Assembly: GCF_006543045.1 (NCBI RefSeq)
Contig: NZ_RBZW01000015.1
Coordinates: 1 to 40,990, forward strand
Reading direction: 5' to 3'
Length of the DNA: 40,990 nucleotides
Source of the DNA: Salinadaptatus halalkaliphilus
GTDB taxonomy: Archaea > Halobacteriota > Halobacteria > Halobacteriales > Natrialbaceae
In this document: piece by piece, positions 1 to 8,741 of the stretch
Position numbering within the stretch: position 1 is the first letter of the stretch
How the letters are laid out: every line of letters starts with the position of its first letter
Notes under the pieces: model-generated
Seen by the model: only the letters and a program-made list of their open reading frames with translations
The model's database searches: none
Told to the model about the DNA's origin: nothing
Program-made: the position numbers and the translations under genes

Positions 1-168
1 TTCGGCGGAAACTATTTCGAAAACCGGGGAGAAAAGCGCTCAAACACGCTATCAAAGCTACACTGTGAAATCAACAAAGTGCTACACAAGAGCGAAACTA
101 TGAGCCAATCTATCGGGAAAGGCTTGGTGGAGCAGTCCGAAATACATCAGTGCAACCAGACCTCATAG
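1..168 (+). CDS. 3' end of an open frame running in from upstream
   Basis: The frame is open from the first base to a TAG at 166-168 and overlaps the start of the next gene by 19 bases. It is rich in Lys, Asn and Ser and matches no family I recognise. The frame of the next gene is also open from base 69, with a protein-like stretch (YEPIYRERLGG) but no start codon before GTG 150. This may therefore be the tail of a separate upstream gene. It may instead be the N-terminal part of the primase-like gene, joined through a frameshift near base 97. Confidence 0.3.
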   Translation, partial: FGGNYFENRGEKRSNTLSKLHCEINKVLHKSETMSQSIGKGLVEQSEIHQCNQTS

Positions 169-3100
169 AAGACGCTATCCAGATCGGTCTCGCCTCAGAA
201 CAAATTCTTCCTTGTGGCGGTGACGGAAAAGATGCCGTACGTCTCCCCAGCCCACGAGAAAACTTTGAGCACCATCTCAACGACGAACAAATCGATTTCA
301 CACAATCGTATGAAACATGGGCTAATATTTGGGAAAAATCGGGCTTGAAAAAGGATGAAAAAGAAGAGATAGCCTCTACCATAGCAACCTTAAAACTCAT
401 ATATGACTATAATTCTACTGAAGCACAAGCAGGGGTTGGTGCTGCGATTACAGCCGGCGTATTAAAAGAATCCGGCAAACAAATCACTCTTGGAGAAAGA
501 AAAATCCCCACATTTTGGGCTAATATCTACAATGAATTCTCATACTCACCCCACGAACCAATGCCAAAAGCCCGACTTCAGATCGGTTTGGAAAAGCTAC
601 ACGATTTAACAGAAGACGAAGCTAACGCAACAATAAAACTAGCACTTGACCACGGGATTCTATACAAACACGAGGACCGCTTCAGCATCAACACACCTCG
701 AGATGACAAAGGCCCCCAGATCGATGACGCAGCTTTCAATCCTGAAAGCTATCCGGTCACCATCGATAGCACAGATTCCGATCCAGACGACAAAGAGAAC
801 GACAACGACCCAACCGACACCCTAGAAGAACAATCAGCCCAAGGTACCTCCGCTGATCCCTCGCCCGAAAAGAGCCCGACCGATCCGGCCTCAACATCTG
901 AGCAAACAACTGAAACCGAAAGTACTGAGCTTGAATATACCTCTGACGAAGACGAACCACCCACAGAGAAAGCCACTTCGGACACACCACCCGGTGGCCA
1001 ACAAACACTCGGGGCTTCACTCACAGCAGAACCTCAGCCTCCCACCGACTCCACAGATCCAGCCCCAGAATCCAATTCACAGCAAGAGACAGACGCACAA
1101 TCGGATTCCACAACTGACCCAGTGGATTCCATAGATAGCTCGCAAAAATCCAATCAGGAACCAACAGAGCCCCCTCACCCAGACGACTCCACTGGCCAAG
1201 ACACAACTGAGGATTCAGAGTCCGAAACTTTCGGCTCTGGGTTTTACTCAGCAGATACTGTAACAGACTCTGAGCCTGCCCAGGACCCCGAAGGTGATCA
1301 ACACTCCAGTACCGACACCAGCAAATCGAACTCACAGCCCCAAGCAGACACACAAGCCGATCGCGACTCTCCCTCGACGAATACCCCTTCTACCTCATCC
1401 GAATCCGCTCAGGAACAATCTGAGCGCGAAACAGAAGACAGCACTGAGCCGGCAGAGTCTCCAGATTACTCTGACGACCCACTTGCCGCCGAACCCAACA
1501 GTATGCTCAAAGAGGTTGATGTCGACGATCTCAACCTCCGACCCAAACCCCGGCTTGAACGAATCCAAGCCTGTCTCGAGGAAGCAGCCGCATTCTTCCA
1601 CGCTCAACTCGAGACACCAATCGACGAGAATATCGAGTGGAACGAGACAAAGGCCTACGAGGAAGGCTACCGGAAACCCGAAACAGCACGAGAATACTTC
1701 GGCACGCCAGATACGGACCCGATACCAATCCCCCTCGAACAGGATCCAGAGGCACTCGAGAATCAACCTGCCCACCGGGACGAACAACACTCTGGCGTCA
1801 TCCCGACCGCCGACGCCAAAGCCGACGATCGTACCCCAGAGGAACTAGCAGCCGACGACCAACCTTACGCCTACCTCGGAACGGATCACCGTGGGTGGCC
1901 TGACGAGACGATCGACGACAAACAACTCGGCTGGGCACCCATCGACACCACTGCACTTTTCGACCATCTCCAGGCACACGGCTTCGAACACCACACGATG
2001 GTCGCAACTGGCCTCTTTGCCAGACCGTCCGACGCCGGCGGCAAAACCGACAACAACCGAGAGTGGGTCGACTACACGACCCAAATCGACGACGATGAAG
2101 AGCCAGACCCCCTCAAATGTCTCTTCTGCGCTCGATACGTCTTCCCATACTACGACGAGCACAATCGAGTCACGTTCCTCATCGGCCGGAAAGTCGGATT
2201 CGACACCGAACACGGCATCCACGAAAATGACTTCCTCAAAGGGAAGTACATCAAACTCGCGATGAGCAAGGGCTACTCCGCCGCCAACGAACCAATCTAC
2301 GGCCAAGAGTCCATCGTCGACGGCGAACCACTCGTGATCACCGAAGGGATTGCCGACGCGATCTCAGCTCACGCTCACGGCATCCCCTGTATCAGCCCCG
2401 TCACGACAACCGTGAAAACAGAACTTCGCGACAAACTGAGCGATATGATCCAATCTCACGGCATCCCCGACGTCCATTTCATTCAGGACGCCGACCCACC
2501 CGAGACGAGTATTCCCGCCGAAGACGACCTCGAGTACGACGAGGAGGCGTGCAAAGAGGCACTGAACACTCGACTGCTGTTCTCGCCGACCGACCTTCCA
2601 GCCGACCTCACAGCCGACCAGATCGTCGACGCCTACCAAAGCGACGAACTCGGAGCGCTACTCGAGGAGCACAACATTGCCACCGACCCCGAGGATGTGC
2701 CGGTCCACATCTTGACCGACGACCCATCGATCAGCGACAGTGGTCCAATCTCGGAAGTCCTGACGATCGGCCAGGATGGGCCAGGGGTGAAATCCGCTGT
2801 CCAAATGGGACAGATTCTCGACGCGAAAACACCCGACCAGTACTCTGCAGAACACGGCGACCTCCAACAGGCTGCATCGATCTACGAGGACCACGTCGTC
2901 AACGCACCCCCAGAGGACCACCCAACCAACGCCGAACTCGACACGCTACTCGAAGAGACGCTCGAGGAGATTGCCGCCGAAGAAACCGAAGACGAAGACG
3001 AAGCAAATCCAGCTCCAGACACGGACGGCAAAATCGACGTTCCGAGCGACTACGAAGGGACCAACATCTGGGTGACGGAACTCCCGCAGTTCGGTGACGA

Positions 3101-4574
3101 AAAACGCGACCTCGACGACTACCTCCAAGAGGGGTGGCTCTCGATCATGCCACCAGCTCAGTTCGGCCTCTGGTCGATCCTCGAGACCTTCCCAGCAACA
3201 CCCAGCGATGGACCGACCCAACCCGCCGATTGGCTGGCGAGTCTCACAAGCGACGAGGAGCCGGTGAGAGCCTACCCATCGAAGATCGATCCAACCATCC
3301 TTCGGTATCCACCAATCGACTCTGCGACACCAGAAACCTACGGGAGTGTCAAGCGTGACTGCATGGCTAGCTCCAGTGCAGTCTACAACCCAATCACCGA
3401 CACAGAACAACTGGCCACTCTCGCTCAACAGGGACTGGCAACCACCCCGTACCACCATGCTTCGTTGTTCGGCACACTCCCCTCGCTGACCCCCGGCCAA
3501 CACCCGGCATCAGCACTCCCCCCAACTGGGGGCCAATCCGGCACCGATCTCAACCTCGATCCGCAGGAACTCGAGGACCGAATTGAGTCGAACGAATGGC
3601 AGAATCTCACCGGCTCTCACAACCCCCTCTGGAGTGCCACCTTACGGGACCTTGGGTTCACGCCTGGATTCCGAGGAAAGAATCCCTTCGGCCATCACGG
3701 CGAGAGTGAAAATTACTTCGTCGTCTACGACGATGACAAAGCCTATTGTTTCAAGAACAATGTGCTCTATAATTTCTTGAACGCAACCCTGGTCGAGATC
3801 GGTGAACGACACCACGCAAATGCCGAAGGCTCGCTCTCAGATCGGGAGAAATTTTTGGTCTGGAAATACGCTCGAACAAACGGCATCGTTCCTGCCCATA
3901 CTCCTCTCCCGATCGACTCGCTCGTCTGGTACGGACTCGAGAATGATCTCGTCGAAGAATCCCAGCTCGAGCGCTGGGATACTGACGACACTGACGGCGA
4001 TGAAACCAACGCCAGCAACGCCGCGCCCAAAACCAAGTTCCCGTACGACAACTACACCCAGACACTCGAGCATATCGAAGAACACCACGGCGTCACACCA
4101 GCCCGTCTCGTCACCCTGCGCGAGGGGGATTCTTCCAGTGACAATCATAGCGGTAACGAAGATAGTCCCAAATCTGATACGATGAGCTGGGACGATGCTC
4201 TGCTCCAGTACGGTTCCTTGCACCAGCAGCAAGACGATTCGCCCGAACCACTCCAACAGTTCCTGAACTTCTTCGTCGAGATCGACACCGATGTTGACGA
4301 GCCCAAAGAGAGTGACCTGTACATCCCAACCGAGCAATTCAGAGAAGCTTATTACACCTGGGTCGATCTGGTAAACGAATACACGAGCAACACAGATGGT
4401 ATCGACTATGCTGATGTTGAAAAGAAAGCACCAAATATCTTGGGAAGAAATCTGAATGAAAATGATGATGTGTCAAAATCCCGCCGCCGAATAGACGGGC
4501 CTCTCACTTCGTGTTACATTGGAATATGCTTGAACTCAGACGGTAACAAACTATCTAACTTGACCGAAGACTAA
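150..4574 (+). CDS. large DnaG/TOPRIM primase-like replication protein
   Basis: This 1474-aa acidic protein probably makes or supports primers for plasmid replication. Residues 1-200 are an unrecognised N-terminal domain. Residues about 205-445 are a low-complexity linker of Asp, Glu, Ser, Thr and Pro. From about residue 460 it resembles the DnaG core: an Ala-Pro-Ile...GL stretch, RYVFPYYDEHNRV, and GRKVG near residue 678. A TOPRIM signature follows: TEGIADAISA near 731, with the acidic pair in FIQDADPP near 777. A single CxxC (CLFC) precedes the core, and no complete CHC2 zinc finger is seen. The C-terminal 450 residues contain a region around NPFGHHGESENYFVV that may be a further replication domain. 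The GTG at 150 is the first start codon in frame after a stop at 66-68. The iterons lie directly downstream, as expected for a replicon initiator gene. Primase activity is inferred from TOPRIM only. Confidence 0.72.
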   Translation: MQPDLIEDAIQIGLASEQILPCGGDGKDAVRLPSPRENFEHHLNDEQIDFTQSYETWANIWEKSGLKKDEKEEIASTIATLKLIYDYNSTEAQAGVGAAITAGVLKESGKQITLGERKIPTFWANIYNEFSYSPHEPMPKARLQIGLEKLHDLTEDEANATIKLALDHGILYKHEDRFSINTPRDDKGPQIDDAAFNPESYPVTIDSTDSDPDDKENDNDPTDTLEEQSAQGTSADPSPEKSPTDPASTSEQTTETESTELEYTSDEDEPPTEKATSDTPPGGQQTLGASLTAEPQPPTDSTDPAPESNSQQETDAQSDSTTDPVDSIDSSQKSNQEPTEPPHPDDSTGQDTTEDSESETFGSGFYSADTVTDSEPAQDPEGDQHSSTDTSKSNSQPQADTQADRDSPSTNTPSTSSESAQEQSERETEDSTEPAESPDYSDDPLAAEPNSMLKEVDVDDLNLRPKPRLERIQACLEEAAAFFHAQLETPIDENIEWNETKAYEEGYRKPETAREYFGTPDTDPIPIPLEQDPEALENQPAHRDEQHSGVIPTADAKADDRTPEELAADDQPYAYLGTDHRGWPDETIDDKQLGWAPIDTTALFDHLQAHGFEHHTMVATGLFARPSDAGGKTDNNREWVDYTTQIDDDEEPDPLKCLFCARYVFPYYDEHNRVTFLIGRKVGFDTEHGIHENDFLKGKYIKLAMSKGYSAANEPIYGQESIVDGEPLVITEGIADAISAHAHGIPCISPVTTTVKTELRDKLSDMIQSHGIPDVHFIQDADPPETSIPAEDDLEYDEEACKEALNTRLLFSPTDLPADLTADQIVDAYQSDELGALLEEHNIATDPEDVPVHILTDDPSISDSGPISEVLTIGQDGPGVKSAVQMGQILDAKTPDQYSAEHGDLQQAASIYEDHVVNAPPEDHPTNAELDTLLEETLEEIAAEETEDEDEANPAPDTDGKIDVPSDYEGTNIWVTELPQFGDEKRDLDDYLQEGWLSIMPPAQFGLWSILETFPATPSDGPTQPADWLASLTSDEEPVRAYPSKIDPTILRYPPIDSATPETYGSVKRDCMASSSAVYNPITDTEQLATLAQQGLATTPYHHASLFGTLPSLTPGQHPASALPPTGGQSGTDLNLDPQELEDRIESNEWQNLTGSHNPLWSATLRDLGFTPGFRGKNPFGHHGESENYFVVYDDDKAYCFKNNVLYNFLNATLVEIGERHHANAEGSLSDREKFLVWKYARTNGIVPAHTPLPIDSLVWYGLENDLVEESQLERWDTDDTDGDETNASNAAPKTKFPYDNYTQTLEHIEEHHGVTPARLVTLREGDSSSDNHSGNEDSPKSDTMSWDDALLQYGSLHQQQDDSPEPLQQFLNFFVEIDTDVDEPKESDLYIPTEQFREAYYTWVDLVNEYTSNTDGIDYADVEKKAPNILGRNLNENDDVSKSRRRIDGPLTSCYIGICLNSDGNKLSNLTED

Positions 4575-5040
4575 GAATCTAATATTTATTCAGATACATT
4601 TTCACCCCAAACAAATAGCCCCGCTAGCCGGTTTCATAGCACCACTTCGGATAGAGATCTTCCTATAGTTTGTTTTGAGAGGGACCTAACTCCCATAAAG
4701 ACATAACCATAAAGAATCACCAATAATTGGATTTCTACATCTGAAACGGAATATATTGAAATAAACCATACAACGAGGGGGTGTTCAGGGATAATCCGAT
4801 AAAAATATCAAAATTAATATTCAGCCTAATATAGCCAATAATTGCTATACGTAGCGGTGTTCAGGGATGCATAATTTCAACACAATATAGGTAAATCTCA
4901 CGATATAGGAATTCAGTATATCAATACTGATGCTATGTCTATTAGTTAAAGTGAATGGACATGCGAGTAATGCCGATTTGAGAAATCACGAAAAAAACCA
5001 TACGTAGCGGTGTTCAGGGATAGAATATGACCTATTCTAC

Positions 5041-5096
5041 CTATCCCCGAACACCCCCATCTAATCGCAAGAAGACTTAGGGGTGTTCAGGGATAG
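5041..5096. repeat. 56-bp inverted iteron pair, unit 1
   Basis: The left arm CTATCCCCGAACACCCC (5041-5057) pairs with the right arm GGGGTGTTCAGGGATAG (5080-5096) with one mismatch, around a 22-base centre containing CTAATCGCAAGA. The unit recurs almost unchanged at 5209-5264. It could bind an initiator dimer or extrude as a cruciform. Confidence 0.8.
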
Positions 5097-5208
5097 CCTC
5101 CTGACTTTATTCCGCCATATATAGAAATATTCTTGATAGTTTTTCTCTCTTTACTGAAAAAAACCATACGGCGGTACGATAGCTTCCAATTCGAGTGTTG
5201 TTTGAAGC

Positions 5209-5264
5209 CTATCCCCGAACACCCCCGCCTAATCGCAAGATGGCTTCGGGGTGTTCAGGGATAG
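5209..5264. repeat. 56-bp inverted iteron pair, unit 2
   Basis: Same arms as unit 1 and the same spacing: left arm 5209-5225 and right arm 5248-5264. The centre shares CTAATCGCAAGA and ends in a short variable part (TGGCTTC here, AGACTTA in unit 1). Conserved arms and length with a drifting centre suggest that arm spacing matters to a bound protein. Confidence 0.8.
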
Positions 5265-5410
5265 ATGTACTTAAACGGGGTGGATAGGGCATATTCTTGG
5301 CAAATATGGTGTGATAGAGCTTATTGCAGGAATATAGTCCCCATTTTCACTGCTCTTTATTTCACCCTATTTTGGACCCCCCGATTTGACTAGCGGCGTC
5401 TGAGTTAATA

Positions 5411-5448
5411 CCCCCATTTACCCCCGTTGGGTGGGGGGTGAATGGGGA
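5411..5448. repeat. C-tract/G-tract palindrome
   Basis: CCCCCATTTACCCCC (5411-5425) faces GGGGGTGAATGGGGA (5434-5448), giving a long imperfect stem with a loop of about 8 bases. It lies just beyond the iteron zone. G-tracts occur in haloarchaeal origin boxes, so this may belong to the origin. It could also be a transcription terminator. Confidence 0.5.
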
Positions 5449-5496
5449 TTTGCCAAGTTGTATGGCTCCTAGATATACTGGCTTCACCAGCATCAC

Positions 5497-5524
5497 CCCC
5501 AGTCCCCCTGTGAGGGGGTTGGGG
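5497..5524. repeat. second C/G-tract palindrome
   Basis: CCCCAGTCCCCC (5497-5508) pairs with GGGGGTTGGGG (5514-5524) around a short loop. It is similar in kind to the palindrome at 5411 and about 90 bases from it. Confidence 0.45.
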
Positions 5525-5529
5525 TATTG

Positions 5530-6278
5530 GGAAGACCAGAGGAAAACGAAGATTGGAGATGGGGGAGGGTGGGAAGACAAGTTGGACTGCCACCACGATC
5601 TCCAAACGGCCGATCGGCCTCGACGAACTCGACGTGCTATCGCGACCGCCGGTCGTTGCACTCCCATCGACTCCAACTGACTCCCTCGAAACTATCTGAT
5701 TTCCTAGATTGGACTCACCGATGTCTTCTGGGTCAGACGGACCAAGGGATGACACAATTTTTCGAGCGGTGACGACCGCCGCTTCCCGAGTGAGTCTCGA
5801 CGCGGTCGCACCAGCTGGATCGCCACCAGATTTTGACCACTCGTCTCACCGCGATACCGACTCGGATCTCAGTCGACTTCCCGGTCAGTCGGACTCGATT
5901 CGAGGAGTGATTTCACCGAGAGTTCGTCGACGGTGATCGACCCAATACTGACCCAGGTCTGGTCACCGGACGGTCGACCACGAACACCAGGTAACTCACT
6001 CGCCGATCGGCTCAGTTCGAGAGGACGAATCCCGCCGGCGACCGTCGCCATCGGAACGGTGCAGACGTGACCGACAGTCACTCTCAGAAATCTGATATCG
6101 GCTGGTGACCAAACGCCATCTGTCGGGAGTCGTCTCAGGGTCCGTCAGCCCAGGTCTGATGCCGGTCGCGAACAGCCGGTCGGCAGGCTCCGACCAAGCC
6201 GCCCCAGCTGCGACGGTCGCCGCGCCGATCGAGGTTCCATTGACACTGGGTGGCCCCCAGTAGGACGGTCACCGCCAC
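5530..6278. other. 750-bp stretch without a convincing gene
   Basis: Base composition returns to the GC-rich level of coding DNA, but all frames are broken or short. The best are a 75-aa frame on + (5709-5936) and a 70-aa frame on - (5869-6081). Neither has a recognisable domain or ribosome-binding site. Short GACGGTCG-like words recur (about 5967, 6044, 6210 and 6265). The stretch may be decayed coding sequence, or the worn left part of the tandem array that starts near 6279. Confidence 0.4.
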
Positions 6279-7380
6279 GCTTCGTTCACCACCTCCGATG
6301 GACTGCAACGAACCCTACAGCCCAGGTCGGGCCGCCTGTTTTTTCGGCGCTGTATTTACCCTGGAATGAGGTCAACCAGATGGGCCGTGCAGGCAGGGTT
6401 TGTTACATTCGCATTTTCAAGCCGAATTTATCCGGCATTTGCTTTGGACACTTGGTGTTTCTTGCTACTGCTGTTAGGCACACAATTTACTCACCGATTT
6501 GGACTCCTACCCACGGGTTTGTTGAGGCCATTTAGGATTGCAAGTTAGCCCCGATTCTGAATGGAATCTCGGCTGTTTCTTCAGGCTACTATCGAAGCCG
6601 AAACGAACCACTACCTCAACCGGGAACTTCCATAGTTTGTTCGAGGTTCTTTGCAGACCGAAACGAACTCACCATTGAGGGTTGTACTCACGGTTCGTTT
6701 GACACCCATTACAGGCCGAAAACAAGGTCGGATATTGGGTGGGTATTTCGGGTTTCTTTCGGAACCGATCAGGTTTCCAACGAACGGCGACCTCGAGCGA
6801 GGGGAGATTTTGTTTCCACTGCTGTAGCGTGGCGTAAGCAAGGTCGGTCTCGAGAGGGCGGCGGTTGTTCGTTCGAGGCTCGGATGACCTTGAAACCAAG
6901 GACAGTCTCGAGGACCAGCAGAAGTTTGTTCGAGGTCCAGTCATGGCCGAAACCAAGGACGGTCTCGAGAAGCAGTGGGTGTTTGTCCGAGGCGCGATCG
7001 ATCCTGAAAGCAACCACAGTCTCGAGCAGCAGTGGAAGTTTGTTCGAGGCCCAGATCGACCTGTATCCAATGGGAGTGTCGCAGGGGAGTGGCTGTTCGT
7101 TTTGGATCGCAATCGACATGGAAACAACACCAGTCTCGAGGGGGTAGTCGGGGTTGGTTGAGCGCTCGATCAGCCCCGTCTGTAACGCCAGTCGCCAGGG
7201 GGTGATTTGGAGCTGCCTCAGTACCAAGTCCCCCAGTGGGACAAGCGTGGCTCCCGTGGGGGCAATGGTGTTCTGAACCCCTTGCTTTCCACTCGAGTTT
7301 CGGTCACTCTGCAAAGGGGTATCGTCCGTTACTGTGGGTGTAATCAGCCGACCGATTGTCCCCATAGGGAGGTGTCTCGG
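6279..7380. repeat. diverged tandem array, about 18-19 units of 55-60 bp
   Basis: Units begin with GTTTGTTCGAGG or a relative at 6279, 6338, 6398, 6457, 6517, 6575, 6635, 6693, 6752, 6812, 6867, 6924, 6981, 7038, 7095, 7153, 7212, 7268 and 7324. The middle of many units carries CCGAAACNAAGG, and the later units carry TCTCGAG. The best-preserved units (6867-7094) are exactly 57 bp long. Outer units vary from 55 to 60 bp and drift strongly. A 98-aa frame crosses the central units as 19-residue repeats (FVRG...). The non-multiple-of-three units and stops elsewhere argue against a protein. Candidate roles are a centromere-like or replication-associated satellite, or a relic of a repeat-protein gene. 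Confidence 0.75.
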
Positions 7381-7394
7381 ATCGGCGGTGATCA

Positions 7395-7553
7395 CTTCGT
7401 CGACGTCGACGCCGGCGAACCACACCACTTCGAAAGCCCTCGGGCCGCTCGAGGTCGCTCTGCGGGATATCGACGGACGTCGTTGCGTCGATAGAGCCCA
7501 CAGAGACGACCACGTACACTCGAGCGACCCTCGCCCTTTCAGTCCACCAGGGG
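7395..7553. repeat. 159-bp direct repeat, copy 1
   Basis: This stretch is repeated at 9182-9340 with no length change and roughly 95% identity by eye. It starts at CTTCGTCGACGTCGACG and ends at AGTCCACCAGGGG. On the - strand both copies carry a peptide-like stretch (VDIPQS.LER.EGF) followed by an apparent frame change, so both may be copies of a decayed gene end. Both lie directly upstream of a promoter. Confidence 0.8.
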
Positions 7554-7569
7554 ACGGTGGCGGCGGCAG

Positions 7570-7651
7570 ATATAGCGCCGACAGTAAGGCTATCTACCGG
7601 AGATGAGGGTTTATCGCCCCCAGAGGGGCGAGGTCCCTCGGAGTGACTATC
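7570..7651 (+). promoter_or_regulatory. shared structured 5' leader, copy 1
   Basis: The GCCGACAGTAAGG box (7577) is followed by GGAGATGAGGG, a stem CGCCCC/GGGGCG, then CCCTCGGAGTGACT and the ATG 75 bases after the box start. GAGGG can pair with CCCTC as an outer stem around the hairpin, leaving the GGAG ribosome-binding site just outside it. A TATAGC sequence just before the box is the likely TATA element. That puts the transcript start near GATGAGGG. Confidence 0.7.
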
Positions 7652-7921
7652 ATGAGTTCGAATCCACAGACCGTCCAGCAGTCCAGCACCGACAACCCAG
7701 AACCAGTCGTCGCGACGTTCAAGAGCAAAGACGATGTGGTCGGCCGGCGTCCCGACCACGATCCCCACGGAGAGTCCCAAGCACTAGCCGCCCACTGTAC
7801 CACGTCGTGTGACAGCTGCGGTATCACCGGCCTCGTCCCCGAAGAGACGCTCATCTACGCCGACGGGCTCTGTCGAGACGGGCCGGAGAAAGACATCATC
7901 TGTCCCGACTGCGACGAGTGA
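7652..7921 (+). CDS. small zinc-ribbon protein
   Basis: This 89-aa protein is unrecognised. The C-terminal half has two CxxC pairs (CDSCG near residue 53, CPDCDE at the end), the usual layout of a small zinc ribbon that binds nucleic acid or protein. The N-terminus is Ser/Thr/Gln-rich and probably disordered. ATG 7652 is preferred over an in-frame GTG at 7643 because the GGAG of the leader lies 9 bases upstream and the three sister leaders also end at an ATG. A T-tract terminator follows at once. Confidence 0.75.
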   Translation: MSSNPQTVQQSSTDNPEPVVATFKSKDDVVGRRPDHDPHGESQALAAHCTTSCDSCGITGLVPEETLIYADGLCRDGPEKDIICPDCDE

Positions 7922-7945
7922 ACCCAGCCGGTCGCCTCTTTTTTT
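7911..7945 (+). terminator. stem-loop plus T-tract
   Basis: GCGAC at the end of the gene pairs with GTCGC across CAGCCG, followed by a run of T (7938-7945). It is one of four related terminators that share the CAGCCGGTCG centre. Confidence 0.7.
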
Positions 7946-8035
7946 GCGCTGACAATCAGCCCGACATTCGTCTAAGTGGATAGATGCAATCCACGATACG
8001 ACTCGAGGTTTCGACCGACGCAGGCAGCATTTATC
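7946..8035. other. intergenic CTAAGTGG block
   Basis: After the terminator comes GCCCGACATTCGTCTAAGTG (from 7959), a sequence that recurs after other genes (13046, 13729, 14258). TTTATC at 8030 is the likely TATA element of the next leader. Confidence 0.5.
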
Positions 8036-8111
8036 GCCGACAGTAAGGCCAACTTCCGAAGATGAGGGTTTCGACCCCAGGGGGGTCGGATCCACCCTCG
8101 GAGTGACTACC
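8030..8111 (+). promoter_or_regulatory. shared structured 5' leader, copy 2
   Basis: Box GCCGACAGTAAGG at 8036, then AAGATGAGGG, a hairpin CGACCCC/GGGGTCG and ACCCTCGGAGTGACT, with the ATG 76 bases after the box start. The inner stem differs from copy 1 on both sides, so pairing is kept. The outer pairing GAGGG/CCCTC is also kept. Confidence 0.72.
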
Positions 8112-8549
8112 ATGACTCAGAAAACCATTCAGCGAAGCCGTCGCACCGATACCGAGACCGAATCGACCAACGCGAACTACTACCTGCTGGCTCCCGGCAC
8201 GTCGCTGTCTAGCCGGACGCTCGAACAGATCGGCCCGAACGCGACCCAGACGGTCTACGATTGCCAGCTCGAGGCCCTCGTCCACGATCTGGCGTTCAAC
8301 CGCTCCCGGAAGTTCCACGTGCTGCGTGTCGACCCGGAGACGAACGAGGCCGCCGTCGGCAGTGGAGACGGCGCAATCCACCCCAACCCGGTCGAGGGAG
8401 TCAGCACGGCCGACGAGACGGTCTTCTGCAAGAACAAGCCCTGGAGTCGATGCGGTCGCCTCTCCTCGGATGCCCTCTTCGAGATCGACACCGAATGCCT
8501 CTCCCTCGAGAAGCAACAGGGAAGCCAGTTCACGATCGCCTCGGAGTGA
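8112..8549 (+). CDS. 145-aa protein of unknown function
   Basis: No family is recognised. It is an acidic protein of mixed composition with a basic, Thr-rich N-terminus and three to four scattered cysteines (VYDCQLE, VFCKNK, SRCGR, TECLS) that do not form clear CxxC pairs. ATG 8112 follows the leader GGAG at normal distance. An in-frame GTG at 8103 is rejected because it lies inside the conserved leader. It is a single-gene unit, bounded by its own leader and by a T-tract terminator that starts at its stop codon. Confidence 0.72.
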   Translation: MTQKTIQRSRRTDTETESTNANYYLLAPGTSLSSRTLEQIGPNATQTVYDCQLEALVHDLAFNRSRKFHVLRVDPETNEAAVGSGDGAIHPNPVEGVSTADETVFCKNKPWSRCGRLSSDALFEIDTECLSLEKQQGSQFTIASE

Positions 8550-8574
8550 GGCCAGCCGGTCGGCCTCTTTTTTT
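8548..8574 (+). terminator. stem-loop plus T-tract
   Basis: GAGGCC (8548-8553) pairs perfectly with GGCCTC (8562-8567) around AGCCGGTC, followed by seven T. The stem changes in step with its sisters (GAGAC/GTCTC at 11724). Confidence 0.75.
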
Positions 8575-8660
8575 GCGCTGACAATCCGCCCAACACAGCA
8601 GTAAGTGCTTGGGAAAAAGCAGTCGGTACTGAACTCCCCGTGGTCTGGATGCCTCAGCAG

Positions 8661-8741
8661 ATTCGTCGCCGACAGTAAGGCCATCGACCGGAGATGAGGG
8701 TTTTCGCCCCCAGAGGGGTGAGGTCCCTCGGAGTGACTTCA
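8661..8741 (+). promoter_or_regulatory. shared structured 5' leader, copy 3
   Basis: Box at 8668, GGAGATGAGGG, inner stem CGCCCC/GGGGTG (one G-U pair) and CCCTCGGAGTGACTTC, with the ATG 74 bases after the box start. Nearly the same sequence as copy 1. Confidence 0.72.

Larger units (their letters stand above)
4575..5300. other. candidate replication origin: AT-rich zone with iterons, no gene
   Basis: This stretch is strikingly AT-rich compared with its neighbours and has no credible open frame. It carries seven copies of the iteron core GGTGTTCAGGGAT: three single copies (4777-4793, 4855-4868, 5008-5021) and two inverted pairs. The sequence AAACCATAC also recurs (about 4763, 4996 and 5161). 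Iterons in AT-rich DNA directly after a replication-protein gene are the usual form of an archaeal or bacterial plasmid origin. I do not recognise the iteron as a known haloarchaeal origin-recognition box. Origin function is an inference. Confidence 0.65.

Noticed and set aside
6366-6548. 60-aa hydrophobic peptide on the + strand
   Set aside because: It spans three units of the tandem array and has no promoter or ribosome-binding site; hydrophobicity follows from T-rich units.
6279-7380. CRISPR array
   Set aside because: The period of 55-60 bp is shorter than usual for haloarchaea, no 30-bp invariant repeat exists, unit similarity spreads over the whole unit, and no cas gene is near.
6769-7428. 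219-aa protein on the - strand
   Set aside because: The open frame only follows the phased part of the tandem array and has repeat-derived composition without a start signal.
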